52,363 nt of DNA, taken from assembly GCA_945860595.1 (NCBI GenBank), contig CAMAQV010000018.1, positions 1-52,363 on the forward strand. The letters run 5' to 3'. Source of the stretch: Comamonas sp. lk. GTDB taxonomy: Bacteria; Pseudomonadota; Gammaproteobacteria; Burkholderiales; Burkholderiaceae_C. Positions 27,085 to 35,101 of the stretch are shown here, piece after piece. The position numbers were made by a program, and so were the translations under genes. Position 1 is the first letter of the stretch; every line of letters starts with the position of its first letter. The notes beneath the pieces are model-generated. The model was not told the DNA's origin. It saw only the letters and a list, made by a program, of their open reading frames with translations, and searched no databases.

Positions 27085-28830
27085 ACCCGCCGGGCCGCAG
27101 GGCGCAAAAACGCGCACCGTGCAGCGGGCGCACACATCGGCCGCCAGGCGGTTTTTGAGAATCGCCAGCGTGTCCTGCCCGGCACGGAAAAAGTGGCTGG
27201 CACCGATCTGGTCGTACACGCCGCTTTGGCGCAGCGTGGCCATGGGCTCGTCTTTGAGGTGGGTGATGTAGAGCGCACCGCCCAGGGCTTTGCGCCGCGC
27301 CGCCTCTTGCGCCAGCATGCGCGCACCGCCCAGGTCGATGAAGTTGATGCCGGAGGCGACCAGCAGCACATGGCGGTGCGCGGGGTTGGCTTCGTCAATC
27401 GCCTGCAAGGCCTCTTGGAGATGGTTGACCGCACCAAAAAACAAAGACCCGTTGATGCGCACAATCTTGAGCTGCGGGCAGTCGGGCAGGCCGGTGTCGG
27501 TACTGAAAATCGGCAACGCGCGTCCGGGCACGGGTTTGACGTCTTCCACGCCAGGCTGCGACGTGCGGCGCAGATACAAGATGAGCGACAGGCCCACGCC
27601 CACGTAAATCGCAAACTCCAACTGCAGCGTCAGGGTGGCGATCAGTGTGGCGAGCAAGACGCCGAACTCGCTGCGACTGGCGCGCCAGGTTTCCATGATT
27701 TGCTGGGTATCAATCAAGCCCCAGGCCACCACAAACAAAATACCCGCCATGGCGGCGGTAGGCAGGTACTGCGCCAACGGAGCCAGAAACAACATGATGA
27801 GCAGCAAAAACCCGGCCGAGAACACCGCTGCCAGCGGTGTTTGTGCGCCAGCCACATAGTTCAAGCCGCTGCGGTTGAACGAGCCGCTGGAAGCGTAGCC
27901 CGAAAAAAACGCACCCACGATATTGGACAGCCCCTGCCCGATGAACTCCTGGTTGCCGTCAATCCGTTGGCCGCTGGACAAGGCCATGGCGCGGGCAATG
28001 GATACCGCTTCGGTCAAAGCCAACAAAGCCACGGCAGCGGCAATCGGGGCAATACGCTGCGCAGTTTCCCAAGACCAATCCGGGCTGGAAAACGGAGGAA
28101 ATCCTATACGCAAAGCACCGATGCTGCTCAAGCCTGTGGCCTGCGGACCCAACCAAGCATTGAGCGCTGCCGCCAGTGCGCTGCCGGCGACCATGCCTAC
28201 GATCATGTGCGGTAGGCGGGGCCACAGGTATTTGGAGAGCGCACACGCCAGCAGCGTCACCAGCGCCACGAGGAAAATCCAGGGCTGCACATCAGCCAGG
28301 TGCGCAAACAGGCCTTGGGCTACGGCGGCGACCGAAGCACCGCGCGGAATCGGCAGGCCAAAGAAGTTTTTCACCTGGCTGGCGGCAATCAATACCGCAG
28401 CGCCCGAGGTAAAGCCGACCACCACGGTGTGCGACACAAAATTCACCAGAGTGCCCAGACGCAGAATGCCCAGCAGCAACTGGAACACGCCCACGAAGAA
28501 GGTCAAAGTCAGCACCAGTGCGACAAATTGCGCGCTGCCGGGCTCAGCCAAGGGGCTCATGGTGGCGAACACGACGATAGAAATCGCCGTGGTCGGCCCC
28601 GACACCAGATGCCAGGACGAGCCCCATAGCGCCGCCACCACCGCCGGCAACATGGCTGCGTAAAGGCCGTACTCAGGCGGCATGCCCGCAATCGTGGCGA
28701 AGGCCACACCCTGCGGCACCAAAATCAAACCACCTGTCAGGCCGGCCAGCACGTCGGCGCGCAAACTCCCTCGGTCGACACGGGGCCACCAGCGCAAAAA
28801 AGGCAGCAGGCGAAGCAAAGTTGAATGCAT
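27067..28830 (-). CDS. SulP-family anion transporter with STAS domain
   Basis: Inner-membrane carrier of the SulP/SLC26 family. It has 587 residues from the ATG at 28830; a TTG at 28839 is less likely. The N-terminal signature GLTGGLILVPQGVAFATIAGMPPEYGLYAAMLP is followed by about ten to twelve membrane segments, and a STAS domain begins near residue 450 (LKIVRINGSLFFGAVNHLQEA, GINFIDLGGARML). Substrates in this family include sulfate, bicarbonate and dicarboxylates. Between the sulfite-oxidising genes and tauABC, sulfate movement is the natural guess. Taurine users must dispose of sulfate, and no TauZ-type exporter is seen here. Confidence 0.85.
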   Translation of the reverse strand: MHSTLLRLLPFLRWWPRVDRGSLRADVLAGLTGGLILVPQGVAFATIAGMPPEYGLYAAMLPAVVAALWGSSWHLVSGPTTAISIVVFATMSPLAEPGSAQFVALVLTLTFFVGVFQLLLGILRLGTLVNFVSHTVVVGFTSGAAVLIAASQVKNFFGLPIPRGASVAAVAQGLFAHLADVQPWIFLVALVTLLACALSKYLWPRLPHMIVGMVAGSALAAALNAWLGPQATGLSSIGALRIGFPPFSSPDWSWETAQRIAPIAAAVALLALTEAVSIARAMALSSGQRIDGNQEFIGQGLSNIVGAFFSGYASSGSFNRSGLNYVAGAQTPLAAVFSAGFLLLIMLFLAPLAQYLPTAAMAGILFVVAWGLIDTQQIMETWRASRSEFGVLLATLIATLTLQLEFAIYVGVGLSLILYLRRTSQPGVEDVKPVPGRALPIFSTDTGLPDCPQLKIVRINGSLFFGAVNHLQEALQAIDEANPAHRHVLLVASGINFIDLGGARMLAQEAARRKALGGALYITHLKDEPMATLRQSGVYDQIGASHFFRAGQDTLAILKNRLAADVCARCTVRVFAPCGPAGSGARP

Positions 28831-29016
28831 AAGACGCAAATTATGAAAAGCCGGGGCCTAGGGCAAACCCGCGCACCGGTGCCAGAGCAAACCTGCACAG
28901 TAACAGCAAAGTCGTACCGCGCGCATGGGGGCAGAGTGCAAAAAAGTGAACGCTGACGGGACTTAAGCGCGCAAACAGCACTGCTTTGAGGCGGCTTGGG
29001 GCGGTTGAGAAATGCC

Positions 29017-29044
29017 TTGTTCTGGCTTGGGCTGGCACTATAAA
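29017..29044 (+). promoter_or_regulatory. promoter of tauABC
   Basis: TTGTTC (29017-29022) and TATAAA (29039-29044) are 16 bases apart. The start would be near 29051, giving a leader of about 125 bases. Confidence 0.5.
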
Positions 29045-29062
29045 TGCATCCAACTGGCACTA
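29022..29062 (+). promoter_or_regulatory. CTGGC direct repeats at the tauA promoter (candidate TauR sites)
   Basis: CTGGCTTGG at 29022 and CTGGCACTA at both 29032-29040 and 29054-29062; the two identical 9-mers are 22 bases apart. They overlap the core promoter. The same core recurs at the tauR-tauX promoter. From memory, alpha-proteobacterial TauR sites are direct repeats starting CTGGAC, so these are plausible variants. Confidence 0.5.
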
Positions 29063-29175
29063 GTCGCATCCCAGCGGCGCATACAAACTTATAAGCTCAT
29101 GCAAGCGGGTTGTGTGAAGGGGCATACCATGCGCCCTGCGTTTTGCAAGCAATTTTTAGACGAAAGGTTTTCCTC

Positions 29176-30195
29176 ATGAACAAGAACATGCTTCCGGTTC
29201 TCGCCAAATCCATGCTCGCGCTGCTGGTCGCAGTCGGCACCGCAACCAGCTTCGCGCAAGCCAAAAAAGAAGTGACGTTTGCGCACCAAGACATGCAATT
29301 GCCCTACCGCATCCTGATGGACGCTGAGCTCGAAAAGGCAACTGGCTACAAGATCAACTGGCGCATGTTCGGCGGCGGCGGCGAAGTGATCAAAGCCATG
29401 AGCTCTGGCGACGTGCAAATCGGCGAAGTGGGCTCCAGCCCGCTGGCCACCGCCACCAGCCAGGGCCAAGACCTGCGCTTGGTGTACATCTTGGACGATA
29501 TTGCCGCATCGGACCAATTGGTATCGCGCAATGGCTCGGGCATCAACAGCTGGAAAGACCTGGTTGGCAAAAAAGTGGGCACGCCGTTCGCATCCACAGC
29601 CCACTACTCTTTGATGGTCGGTCTGCGCCTGGAAGGTGTCGATGCCAAGAGCGTCAACGTGATGAACCTGCCTCCACCCGCCATCGCTGCGGCCTGGGAG
29701 CGTGGTGATATCGATGCCTCGTTCATCTGGGATCCCGTTTTGTCCAAGATCAAGCGCAATGGCAAGAAAATTGCCGACTCCGGCGACATGGGCAAAAAAG
29801 GCTACCCCACCTTTGACGGCCTGGTCGTGGATGCGAAATGGGCGGCCCAAAACCGCGACTTTGTGGTTGCTGCGATCAAAGCCATCAGCAAAGCGGACGC
29901 CGACTACCGCGCCAATGCGGCCAAGTGGACTGTAGGCTCACCCCAGGTGAAAGCGATTGCCAAGTGGACCAAGGCTGACGAAAAAGACGTGCCGGATGCC
30001 ATGTCCGCGTTTGCTCTGCCTGATCCGGTTGCCCAAATGTCCAACGCATGGTTGGGCGGCGGTACCGCCGGTGGCGCAGCCAAAACGCTGGAAAACAGCG
30101 CGAAGCTGTGGAAAGAAATCGGCCGTATCACCGATGTGAAGGCAGACTACAGCGTCTTTATCGATAGCAGCTACCTGCGTGACGCAATGAAGTAA
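29176..30195 (+). CDS. tauA: taurine ABC transporter, periplasmic binding protein
   Basis: Solute-binding protein of the TauT family. It has 339 residues from the ATG at 29176, with a GAAAGG site. A signal peptide of about 26 residues ends near TSFAQA. Family blocks are [65 protein letters not shown] and the end [13 protein letters not shown], all very close to E. coli TauA. It is first in tauABC-ureohydrolase, with a terminator-like hairpin after it that should favour its expression. The ligand is taurine or a close analogue, possibly including taurocyamine. Confidence 0.9.
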   Translation: MNKNMLPVLAKSMLALLVAVGTATSFAQAKKEVTFAHQDMQLPYRILMDAELEKATGYKINWRMFGGGGEVIKAMSSGDVQIGEVGSSPLATATSQGQDLRLVYILDDIAASDQLVSRNGSGINSWKDLVGKKVGTPFASTAHYSLMVGLRLEGVDAKSVNVMNLPPPAIAAAWERGDIDASFIWDPVLSKIKRNGKKIADSGDMGKKGYPTFDGLVVDAKWAAQNRDFVVAAIKAISKADADYRANAAKWTVGSPQVKAIAKWTKADEKDVPDAMSAFALPDPVAQMSNAWLGGGTAGGAAKTLENSAKLWKEIGRITDVKADYSVFIDSSYLRDAMK

Positions 30196-30250
30196 TCTGC
30201 ACCAGCCAGGATCGGGGCACGCGCCCTGACCCTTGGCTGTTTGCCAGCAG

Positions 30251-30283
30251 AGGGGCAGCTTGCACAAAGTTTGCCCCTTTTTT
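30251..30283 (+). terminator. intra-operon terminator/attenuator between tauA and tauB
   Basis: AGGGGCA (30251-30257) and TGCCCCT (30272-30278) form a 7-bp stem with a 14-base loop, followed by a T run. It probably lowers tauBC relative to tauA. Confidence 0.6.
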
Positions 30284-30311
30284 CTTGAATGTCTGTTTTC
30301 TCCGAGTCGCT

Positions 30312-31100
30312 ATGCCTACATTGCACATCAAAGACCTGACGGTGAATTACGCTATTCCAGGGGGCACGCTGCAAGCGCTTGCCCCCGTGAACTTGGAAAT
30401 GAAAGCCGGTGACTTTGTCGTCGCGCTGGGCGCCTCCGGCTGCGGCAAGACCACGCTGCTGAACTGCATCGCCGGCTTTTTGCCCCCGTCCAGCGGCGAA
30501 GTGCTGCTGAACGGCAAACACGTGGAAGGCCCGGGGGCCGACCGTGGCGTGGTGTTCCAGAAGCACGCGCTCATGCCTTGGCTCAGCGTCATTGAGAACG
30601 TTTGCCTGGGCCTGCGCATGCGCGGAGTAGGTAATGCGGAGCGGCGGCGCATCGGCGAAGAAAAACTGGCGCTGGTCGGCCTGGAAAAGTATGCCGACCG
30701 CGCGGTGTATGAGCTGTCGGGCGGCATGCAGCAGCGCGTCGGTATTGCCCGCGCCCTGGCCAGTGACCCCGAGGTGCTGCTGATGGACGAACCCATGGGC
30801 GCGCTCGACGCATTCACCCGCGAAACCGTACAGGAAATCCTTCTGCGTGCCTGGGTCAAGTCCAACAAAATGGTTTTCTTTATCACCCACTCGGTGGAAG
30901 AGGCCTTGTTTTTGGCGACCCGGCTGATCGTGATGAGCCCCAGCCCGGGCCGCATCACCCACACCTACGACGACGTGCCGTTCTCGCGCCAATTCCTGGA
31001 GCACGGCGACGCCCGCAAAGTCAAATCAGAGCCCGAATTCATCCGCATGCGCGAAGAAGTGCTGTCCATCATCCACCAACGCGAGGCCGCCCATGTCTAA
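30312..31100 (+). CDS. tauB: taurine ABC transporter, ATP-binding protein
   Basis: ATPase subunit of the NitT/TauT importer family. It has 262 residues from the ATG at 30312. Walker [10 protein letters not shown] is at 40-48. The ABC signature is [12 protein letters not shown], and Walker B is [12 protein letters not shown]. TauB/SsuB/NrtD relatives share the [17 protein letters not shown] stretch. Its end overlaps tauC by 8 bases, so the two are coupled. It couples ATP hydrolysis to import at the inner membrane. Confidence 0.92.
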   Translation: MPTLHIKDLTVNYAIPGGTLQALAPVNLEMKAGDFVVALGASGCGKTTLLNCIAGFLPPSSGEVLLNGKHVEGPGADRGVVFQKHALMPWLSVIENVCLGLRMRGVGNAERRRIGEEKLALVGLEKYADRAVYELSGGMQQRVGIARALASDPEVLLMDEPMGALDAFTRETVQEILLRAWVKSNKMVFFITHSVEEALFLATRLIVMSPSPGRITHTYDDVPFSRQFLEHGDARKVKSEPEFIRMREEVLSIIHQREAAHV

Positions 31101-31911
31101 CGCACCCAATCCAGCGCTCAAGACCAGCGCCTTCAAAATTCCCGGCGAAGGCTCCAGCGCCTTTATCACCACGGTCACGATTGTGGTGATGGCGATAGCC
31201 TGGTTTGTGGTCACCAATATGGGCTGGATCAAGCCTATTTTTCTGCCCTCGCCGCAAGCAACCTACCAGCAGTTTTATGAGTACCTGACCGGTATTGCCA
31301 ACGACAAACCGCTGTGGCAACACTTTATAGCCAGCATGTTGCGGGTGTTTGCCGCATTTTTGCTGGCCTGTGCGACTGCGATTCCCGTGGGTATTGCCAT
31401 GGGCATGTCGCGCTTTTGGCGCGGTATTTTTGATCCACCTATTGAGCTGCTGCGCCCGCTGCCGCCGCTGGCCTATTTGCCGCTCATCATCATCTGGTTT
31501 GGCATTGACGAGTTTCCCAAAGTACTGCTGATTTACCTGAGCTGCTTCGCGCCGCTGGCCATGGCTGCGCGCTCGGGCATGCGCAGCGCCTCGCAAGAAC
31601 AGATGAACGCGGCCTATTCCATGGGCGCGAGCTACAGCCAGGTCATCCGGCATGTGGTGCTGCCCGCGGCCATGCCCGAGATTCTGGTGGGCATGCGCAT
31701 CGCCATCGGCTTTGGCTGGAGTACGCTGGTGGCGGCTGAAATGGTGGCGGCCAATGTGGGCCTGGGCCAGATGGTGCTGAACGCATCCAATTTCTTGCGA
31801 ACCGACATCGTGGTAATGGGCATCATCGTGATCGGTTTTGTCGCATTCGCATTTGATCTGTTGATGCGCTGGGTCGAGAAGCAAGTTGTACCTTGGAGGG
31901 GCAAAATGTGA
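31093..31911 (+). CDS. tauC: taurine ABC transporter, permease
   Basis: Inner-membrane permease of the NitT/TauT family. It has 272 residues and about six membrane segments. The EAA loop is present as [25 protein letters not shown]. The N-terminal cytoplasmic stretch is followed by [17 protein letters not shown]. It overlaps tauB at its start, and its stop TGA overlaps the GTG start of the ureohydrolase gene, so the hydrolase is translated as part of this transport operon. Confidence 0.92.
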   Translation: MSNAPNPALKTSAFKIPGEGSSAFITTVTIVVMAIAWFVVTNMGWIKPIFLPSPQATYQQFYEYLTGIANDKPLWQHFIASMLRVFAAFLLACATAIPVGIAMGMSRFWRGIFDPPIELLRPLPPLAYLPLIIIWFGIDEFPKVLLIYLSCFAPLAMAARSGMRSASQEQMNAAYSMGASYSQVIRHVVLPAAMPEILVGMRIAIGFGWSTLVAAEMVAANVGLGQMVLNASNFLRTDIVVMGIIVIGFVAFAFDLLMRWVEKQVVPWRGKM

Positions 31912-32888
31912 GCACGCCGCGCGAATTTTTCAAACCTATCACCGGTTCGGTGATGCCCCGTTTTGCCGGCATCGCCACGCTGATGCGCCTGCCCTATGTG
32001 CAAAAAACCGACCCCGAATTTGCTGACGTCGACATCGGCCTGGTCGGCATCCCCTGGGACGGCGGTACCACCAACCGCCCTGGCGCCCGCCACGGTCCGC
32101 GCCAGGTACGCGACATCTCCACCATGATCCGCAACGTCAACCGCGCCAGCGGCATCGCACCCTTTTCGTTGTGCAACTGCGCCGACCTCGGCGACACGCC
32201 GGTCAACCCGGTGGATCTGATGGATTCGCTGGCGCGCATCGAGACCTTTTTCAGCGGCGTCTGCGGGGCAGGTATCGCGCCCCTGTCCGTGGGTGGCGAC
32301 CATCTGGTGTCATTACCGGTCATGCGCGCCATTGTCAAGCACACCGGCCCACTGGGCATGGTGCACTTTGACGCGCACACCGACACCTGGGACGGCTACT
32401 TTGGCGGCTTCAAATACACCCACGGCACACCCTTTCGCCGCGCCGTGGAAGAGGGTCTGCTGGACCCGAAACGCACGGTGCAAATCGGTATCCGTGGCGC
32501 GCTCTACAGCGACGCCGAAGACACCTGGGGCCAGGAGCAGGGCATCCGCGTCATCGACATCGACGAGTTCAACGCCCTGGGCGTGCAAGGCACGATTGCC
32601 GAAGCGCGTCGCGTGGTGGGCAACGGCGCCACCTACGTCAGCTTTGACGTGGACGCGCTCGACCCGGTCTACGCCCCCGGTACCGGCACGCCTGAGATCG
32701 GCGGCATGACAACGCTCGAGGCCCAGCACGTGGTACGCGGCCTGCGCGGCCTCAACCTGATCGGTGGCGACGTGGTCGAAGTCTCGCCCCCGTTTGACCC
32801 CAGCGGCAACACCGCGCTGGTGGGCGCGACCATGATGTTTGAAATTTTGTGTGTACTGGCCGATAGCATCACACAGCGCAAAGCTTGA
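31908..32888 (+). CDS. ureohydrolase of the agmatinase/guanidinobutyrase family
   Basis: Binuclear manganese enzyme that removes urea from a guanidino compound. It has 326 residues from a GTG at 31908, with GGAGG at 31895-31899. All six metal ligands are present: H132 in GGDH, D155, H157 and D159 in FDAHTD, and D247 and D249 in SFDVDALDP. Family members act on agmatine, guanidinobutyrate, guanidinopropionate or guanidine, and sequence alone does not separate them. The 4-base overlap with tauC, inside a full taurine pathway, suggests a guanidino sulfonate such as taurocyamine, which would give taurine and urea. A strong terminator follows. Confidence 0.85.
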   Translation: MSTPREFFKPITGSVMPRFAGIATLMRLPYVQKTDPEFADVDIGLVGIPWDGGTTNRPGARHGPRQVRDISTMIRNVNRASGIAPFSLCNCADLGDTPVNPVDLMDSLARIETFFSGVCGAGIAPLSVGGDHLVSLPVMRAIVKHTGPLGMVHFDAHTDTWDGYFGGFKYTHGTPFRRAVEEGLLDPKRTVQIGIRGALYSDAEDTWGQEQGIRVIDIDEFNALGVQGTIAEARRVVGNGATYVSFDVDALDPVYAPGTGTPEIGGMTTLEAQHVVRGLRGLNLIGGDVVEVSPPFDPSGNTALVGATMMFEILCVLADSITQRKA

Positions 32889-32912
32889 CGCCCTAAGCCC
32901 CACCACTACATT

Positions 32913-32953
32913 GAAACGCCACTGCGCGCAGTGCCAGTGGCGTTTCCTTTTTT
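32913..32953 (+). terminator. strong Rho-independent terminator after the ureohydrolase gene
   Basis: A perfect 12-bp stem of GAAACGCCACTG (32913-32924) and CAGTGGCGTTTC (32935-32946) with a 10-base loop, followed by CTTTTTT. It ends only 4 bases before the ATG of the RidA-like gene, leaving no room for a normal ribosome site there. Confidence 0.85.
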
Positions 32954-32957
32954 AGCT

Positions 32958-33353
32958 ATGCACAAACAACACATCAGCTCCGGCTCGCGCTTTGAATCCG
33001 AGATAGGCTATTCCCGCGCCGTAGCGGCGGGTGACTGGGTATTCGTATCGGGCACCACCGGCTTTGACTACGCCACCATGACCATCTCGGACGATGTGCG
33101 CGAACAGGCGGCGCAGTGCTTCAAAAACATCGCCGCCGCGCTGACTCAAGCCGGTGCCAGCCTGGACGACGTGGTGCGCGTGAACTACATCCTGCCCGAC
33201 ACCGCCGACTTCGAACCCTGCTGGCCGGTGCTGCGCCAGTACCTGGGCCAGACGCGCCCGGCAGCGACCATGGTCAGTGCGGGCTTGCTGGACCCACGCA
33301 TGAAGATTGAGATCGAGGTTACGGCCTTGCGGACACAGGCTTCACCCCGATAG
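32958..33353 (+). CDS. RidA/YjgF/YER057c/UK114-family protein
   Basis: Member of the imine/enamine deaminase family. It has 131 residues from the ATG at 32958. Features are SGTTGFDYATMTISDDVREQAAQCFKNI, the Arg in TRPAATMVSAGLL, and the C-terminal IEIEVTAL with the conserved Glu. RidA proteins speed hydrolysis of reactive imines. TauXY oxidises taurine through an imine, so a linked RidA could release sulfoacetaldehyde and ammonia. The start codon is just behind a strong terminator and has no Shine-Dalgarno sequence, so expression needs read-through or an unseen promoter. The 3' end overlaps a convergent methyltransferase gene by 35 bases. Confidence 0.85.
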   Translation: MHKQHISSGSRFESEIGYSRAVAAGDWVFVSGTTGFDYATMTISDDVREQAAQCFKNIAAALTQAGASLDDVVRVNYILPDTADFEPCWPVLRQYLGQTRPAATMVSAGLLDPRMKIEIEVTALRTQASPR

Positions 33354-33921
33354 CCTGCACCACCGCCCCCAGCCCGGTATGGAACACGCCTTCCACCACA
33401 TCGCGCTCCAGTTCCGCCAAATGCACAAAGTCCAGGCCGGGCAGTTCGGCGCGCAGTGATGCGGCGGTTTGCATCACCTCCTCCGATTTGCCGCCACCCG
33501 TGCCGTTCTGAATCTGCGCGGGCGTGTAGGCCTCCAGCAAAAACACGCCACCGGGTTTGAGCGCGGCCAGCACCTTGCGGTACAGCGCTTGGCGGATCGC
33601 GGGGGGCAGGGGGCAGAAGATGGAGACGATGCCGTCCCACGCGTTTTCGCCGAGCTCGTAATCCGCCAGATCGGCATGCACCCAATGCGCTGCCACGCCC
33701 CTAGAGTCCGCCAAGGCCTTGGCCTTGGCCAGTCCCACTTCCGAGCCGTCCACGCCCGTGACGCCATAGCCCTGCTGCGCCAGAAACACCGCATTGCGCC
33801 CCTCGCCCTCGGCTAAGCTCAAAACCCGCCCCTTGGGCAAGTGCGCAAAGTTGGCGGTCAAAAAAGTGTTGGGCTCGGTGCCGTAGGCATATTCTTCGGC
33901 GCTGTAGCGTTCATCCCACAT
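33319..33921 (-). CDS. class I SAM-dependent methyltransferase
   Basis: Small Rossmann-fold methyltransferase of 200 residues from the ATG at 33921. Motif I is LSLAEGEGRNAVFLAQQGYGV, an acidic residue follows in VDGSEVGLAKAKAL, and a later ALKPGGVFLLEAY matches motif VI. It resembles TehB/thiopurine-type enzymes, but the substrate cannot be told. It is divergent from higBA and convergent with ridA, with overlap. There is no functional link with the taurine genes. Confidence 0.82.
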   Translation of the reverse strand: MWDERYSAEEYAYGTEPNTFLTANFAHLPKGRVLSLAEGEGRNAVFLAQQGYGVTGVDGSEVGLAKAKALADSRGVAAHWVHADLADYELGENAWDGIVSIFCPLPPAIRQALYRKVLAALKPGGVFLLEAYTPAQIQNGTGGGKSEEVMQTAASLRAELPGLDFVHLAELERDVVEGVFHTGLGAVVQAIGVKPVSARP

Positions 33922-33957
33922 GGTGTTACTCCTATTCCAAGCATTAAACACAATAAT

Positions 33958-33979
33958 TTGTAGTCCATCGCACTACAAT
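33958..33979. promoter_or_regulatory. higBA operator and -10 element
   Basis: TTGTAGT (33958-33964) and ACTACAA (33972-33978) form a perfect 7-bp dyad with a 7-base centre. TACAAT (33974-33979) overlaps the right arm as a -10. The predicted start is about 33986, the A of the higB ATG. Binding of the antitoxin here would autoregulate the pair. Confidence 0.6.
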
Positions 33980-33985
33980 GCTCCC

Positions 33986-34264
33986 ATGATCAAGAGCTTT
34001 CGGCACAAGGGCTTAGAGCGGTTCTTTTTAAGCGGCTCAAAGTCCGGCATTCAGGCTGCGCATGCAGCGAAGCTGCGGCTGCAACTGGGCGCTCTTGATC
34101 AAGCCGTACGGGCAGAAGACCTCGCTGCACCCTCTTGGGGATTACATCCCCTCAAGGGGGATTTGAAGGGGCATTGGGCGCTGACGGTGAATGGAAACTG
34201 GCGCATGGTCTTTGCCTTTGAAGAAGGCGACGCCATCTTGGTCGACTACCTGGACTACCACTGA
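33986..34264 (+). CDS. higB: HigB-type toxin (RelE/ParE superfamily)
   Basis: Ribosome-dependent mRNA interferase of the HigB family. It has 92 residues from the ATG at 33986. The start MIKSFRHKGLERFF, the middle LRLQLGALDQA and the end GNWRMVFAFEEGDAILVDYLDYH match the family (plasmid maintenance killer domain). It precedes its antitoxin by 7 bases, the toxin-first order of HigBA. The message may be leaderless. Confidence 0.9.
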   Translation: MIKSFRHKGLERFFLSGSKSGIQAAHAAKLRLQLGALDQAVRAEDLAAPSWGLHPLKGDLKGHWALTVNGNWRMVFAFEEGDAILVDYLDYH

Positions 34265-34271
34265 GGTTTTT

Positions 34272-34547
34272 ATGACACGTATGTACAACCCGCCGCACCC
34301 AGGCGAAGTCCTGCGGGAATATTTGGGCGCCATCACGGTGACCGAGGCTGCTGTACGGCTTGGCGTCAACCGGGTCACACTGTCGCGCATTGCCAGTGGC
34401 GCGGCGGGCGTTTCTGCCGATATGGCCTACCGCCTAGGCGATGCATTTGGTACCAGCCCAGAGCTATGGGCGGGCCTGCAATTGCAATATGACCTCTACC
34501 GGGCAGGGAAGGTAAAACGGCCGAGAATCGGAAAGTTAGCGGCTTGA
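34272..34547 (+). CDS. higA: HigA-type antitoxin
   Basis: DNA-binding antitoxin with an XRE-type helix-turn-helix. It has 91 residues from the ATG at 34272. It begins MTRMYNPPHPGEVLREYL, and the helix-turn-helix lies at about 20-60 (VTEAAVRLGVNRVTLSRIASG), followed by the family block SADMAYRLGDAFGTSPELW. It neutralises HigB and probably represses the operon at the dyad at 33958-33978. Confidence 0.92.
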   Translation: MTRMYNPPHPGEVLREYLGAITVTEAAVRLGVNRVTLSRIASGAAGVSADMAYRLGDAFGTSPELWAGLQLQYDLYRAGKVKRPRIGKLAA

Positions 34548-34562
34548 TTCCAAGCCAGCCCC

Positions 34563-35000
34563 CTATTGCGCCTGCGCAATCGCCTTCTTCAAGTCCCGGT
34601 ATTCCTCGCACGAAAAAACGCAGATTTTGTCCAGGCTAGCCAGGTGTTCTTTAGCCTTGTCCAACTGACCCATCTGGATGTAGGCGATGCCGATGTACTC
34701 GTGCGCGCCTTTGTGTTTGGGATCCAGGGTCAAGGCCTGTTTGTACGCAACCAATGATTCGTCATACTTTTTTTGGTTGCGCAAGCTGTAGCCCAGCAAA
34801 TTAAAGCCGTCGGCACTGCGCGGATTGGCGACTGTGTAAGGCTCCAGCACGGCAAGGGCAGCGGTCCAGTCTTTGCGTGCAATGGCGGTTTTGGCTTTTT
34901 CCAATTCGAAGTCACGGGGGGTTGGCGGGCTGCTGTCGCCAGCGAAAGCGAGGCTGCTGACGAGCAGGCAGACTGTCATTAATAAACGAAACAGTTTCAT
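34563..35000 (-). CDS. exported TPR-repeat protein
   Basis: Protein of 145 residues with a signal peptide (MKLFRLLMTVCLLVSSLAFAGD) and about two to three tetratricopeptide repeats (DGFNLLGYSLRNQKKYDESLVAYKQALTLDP, then GAHEYIGIAYIQMGQLDKAKEHL). A Cys pair (ICVFSCEEY) near the C terminus could form a disulfide in the periplasm. The role is unknown; TPR proteins act as scaffolds. It stands between higA and tauR, with no clear operon. Confidence 0.8.
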   Translation of the reverse strand: MKLFRLLMTVCLLVSSLAFAGDSSPPTPRDFELEKAKTAIARKDWTAALAVLEPYTVANPRSADGFNLLGYSLRNQKKYDESLVAYKQALTLDPKHKGAHEYIGIAYIQMGQLDKAKEHLASLDKICVFSCEEYRDLKKAIAQAQ

Positions 35001-35101
35001 GGGGTTCTCTTCAAGATATGCGGTTTGGACACAAAAGCTCGCGCGCGAGCAGCCCTACTCTAGCGCGCTGAAATATGCCCCTGCCTTTGGGTGGGCAATG
35101 T

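Larger units (their letters stand above)
28831..29175. other. 345-base intergenic region, divergent control of sulP and tauA
   Basis: No gene is supported here. It holds the tauA promoter and the CTGGC repeats described separately. Beyond these I see nothing recognisable; in particular no guanidine or cobalamin riboswitch core. Confidence 0.6.

Noticed and set aside
28840..29175. Possible guanidine (ykkC-type) or cobalamin riboswitch upstream of tauA, sought because of the ureohydrolase and B12 genes
   Set aside because: I could not find the conserved core sequences of either class by eye; only repeats and a promoter are visible.
33986..34547. higBA as a sign of a larger mobile island
   Set aside because: No integrase, transposase, att repeats or composition break were seen around it; the pair is simply inserted between chromosomal genes.
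34375..34611. 78-codon minus-strand frame opposite higA
   Set aside because: Shadow of the antitoxin gene, without a plausible start site or family resemblance.
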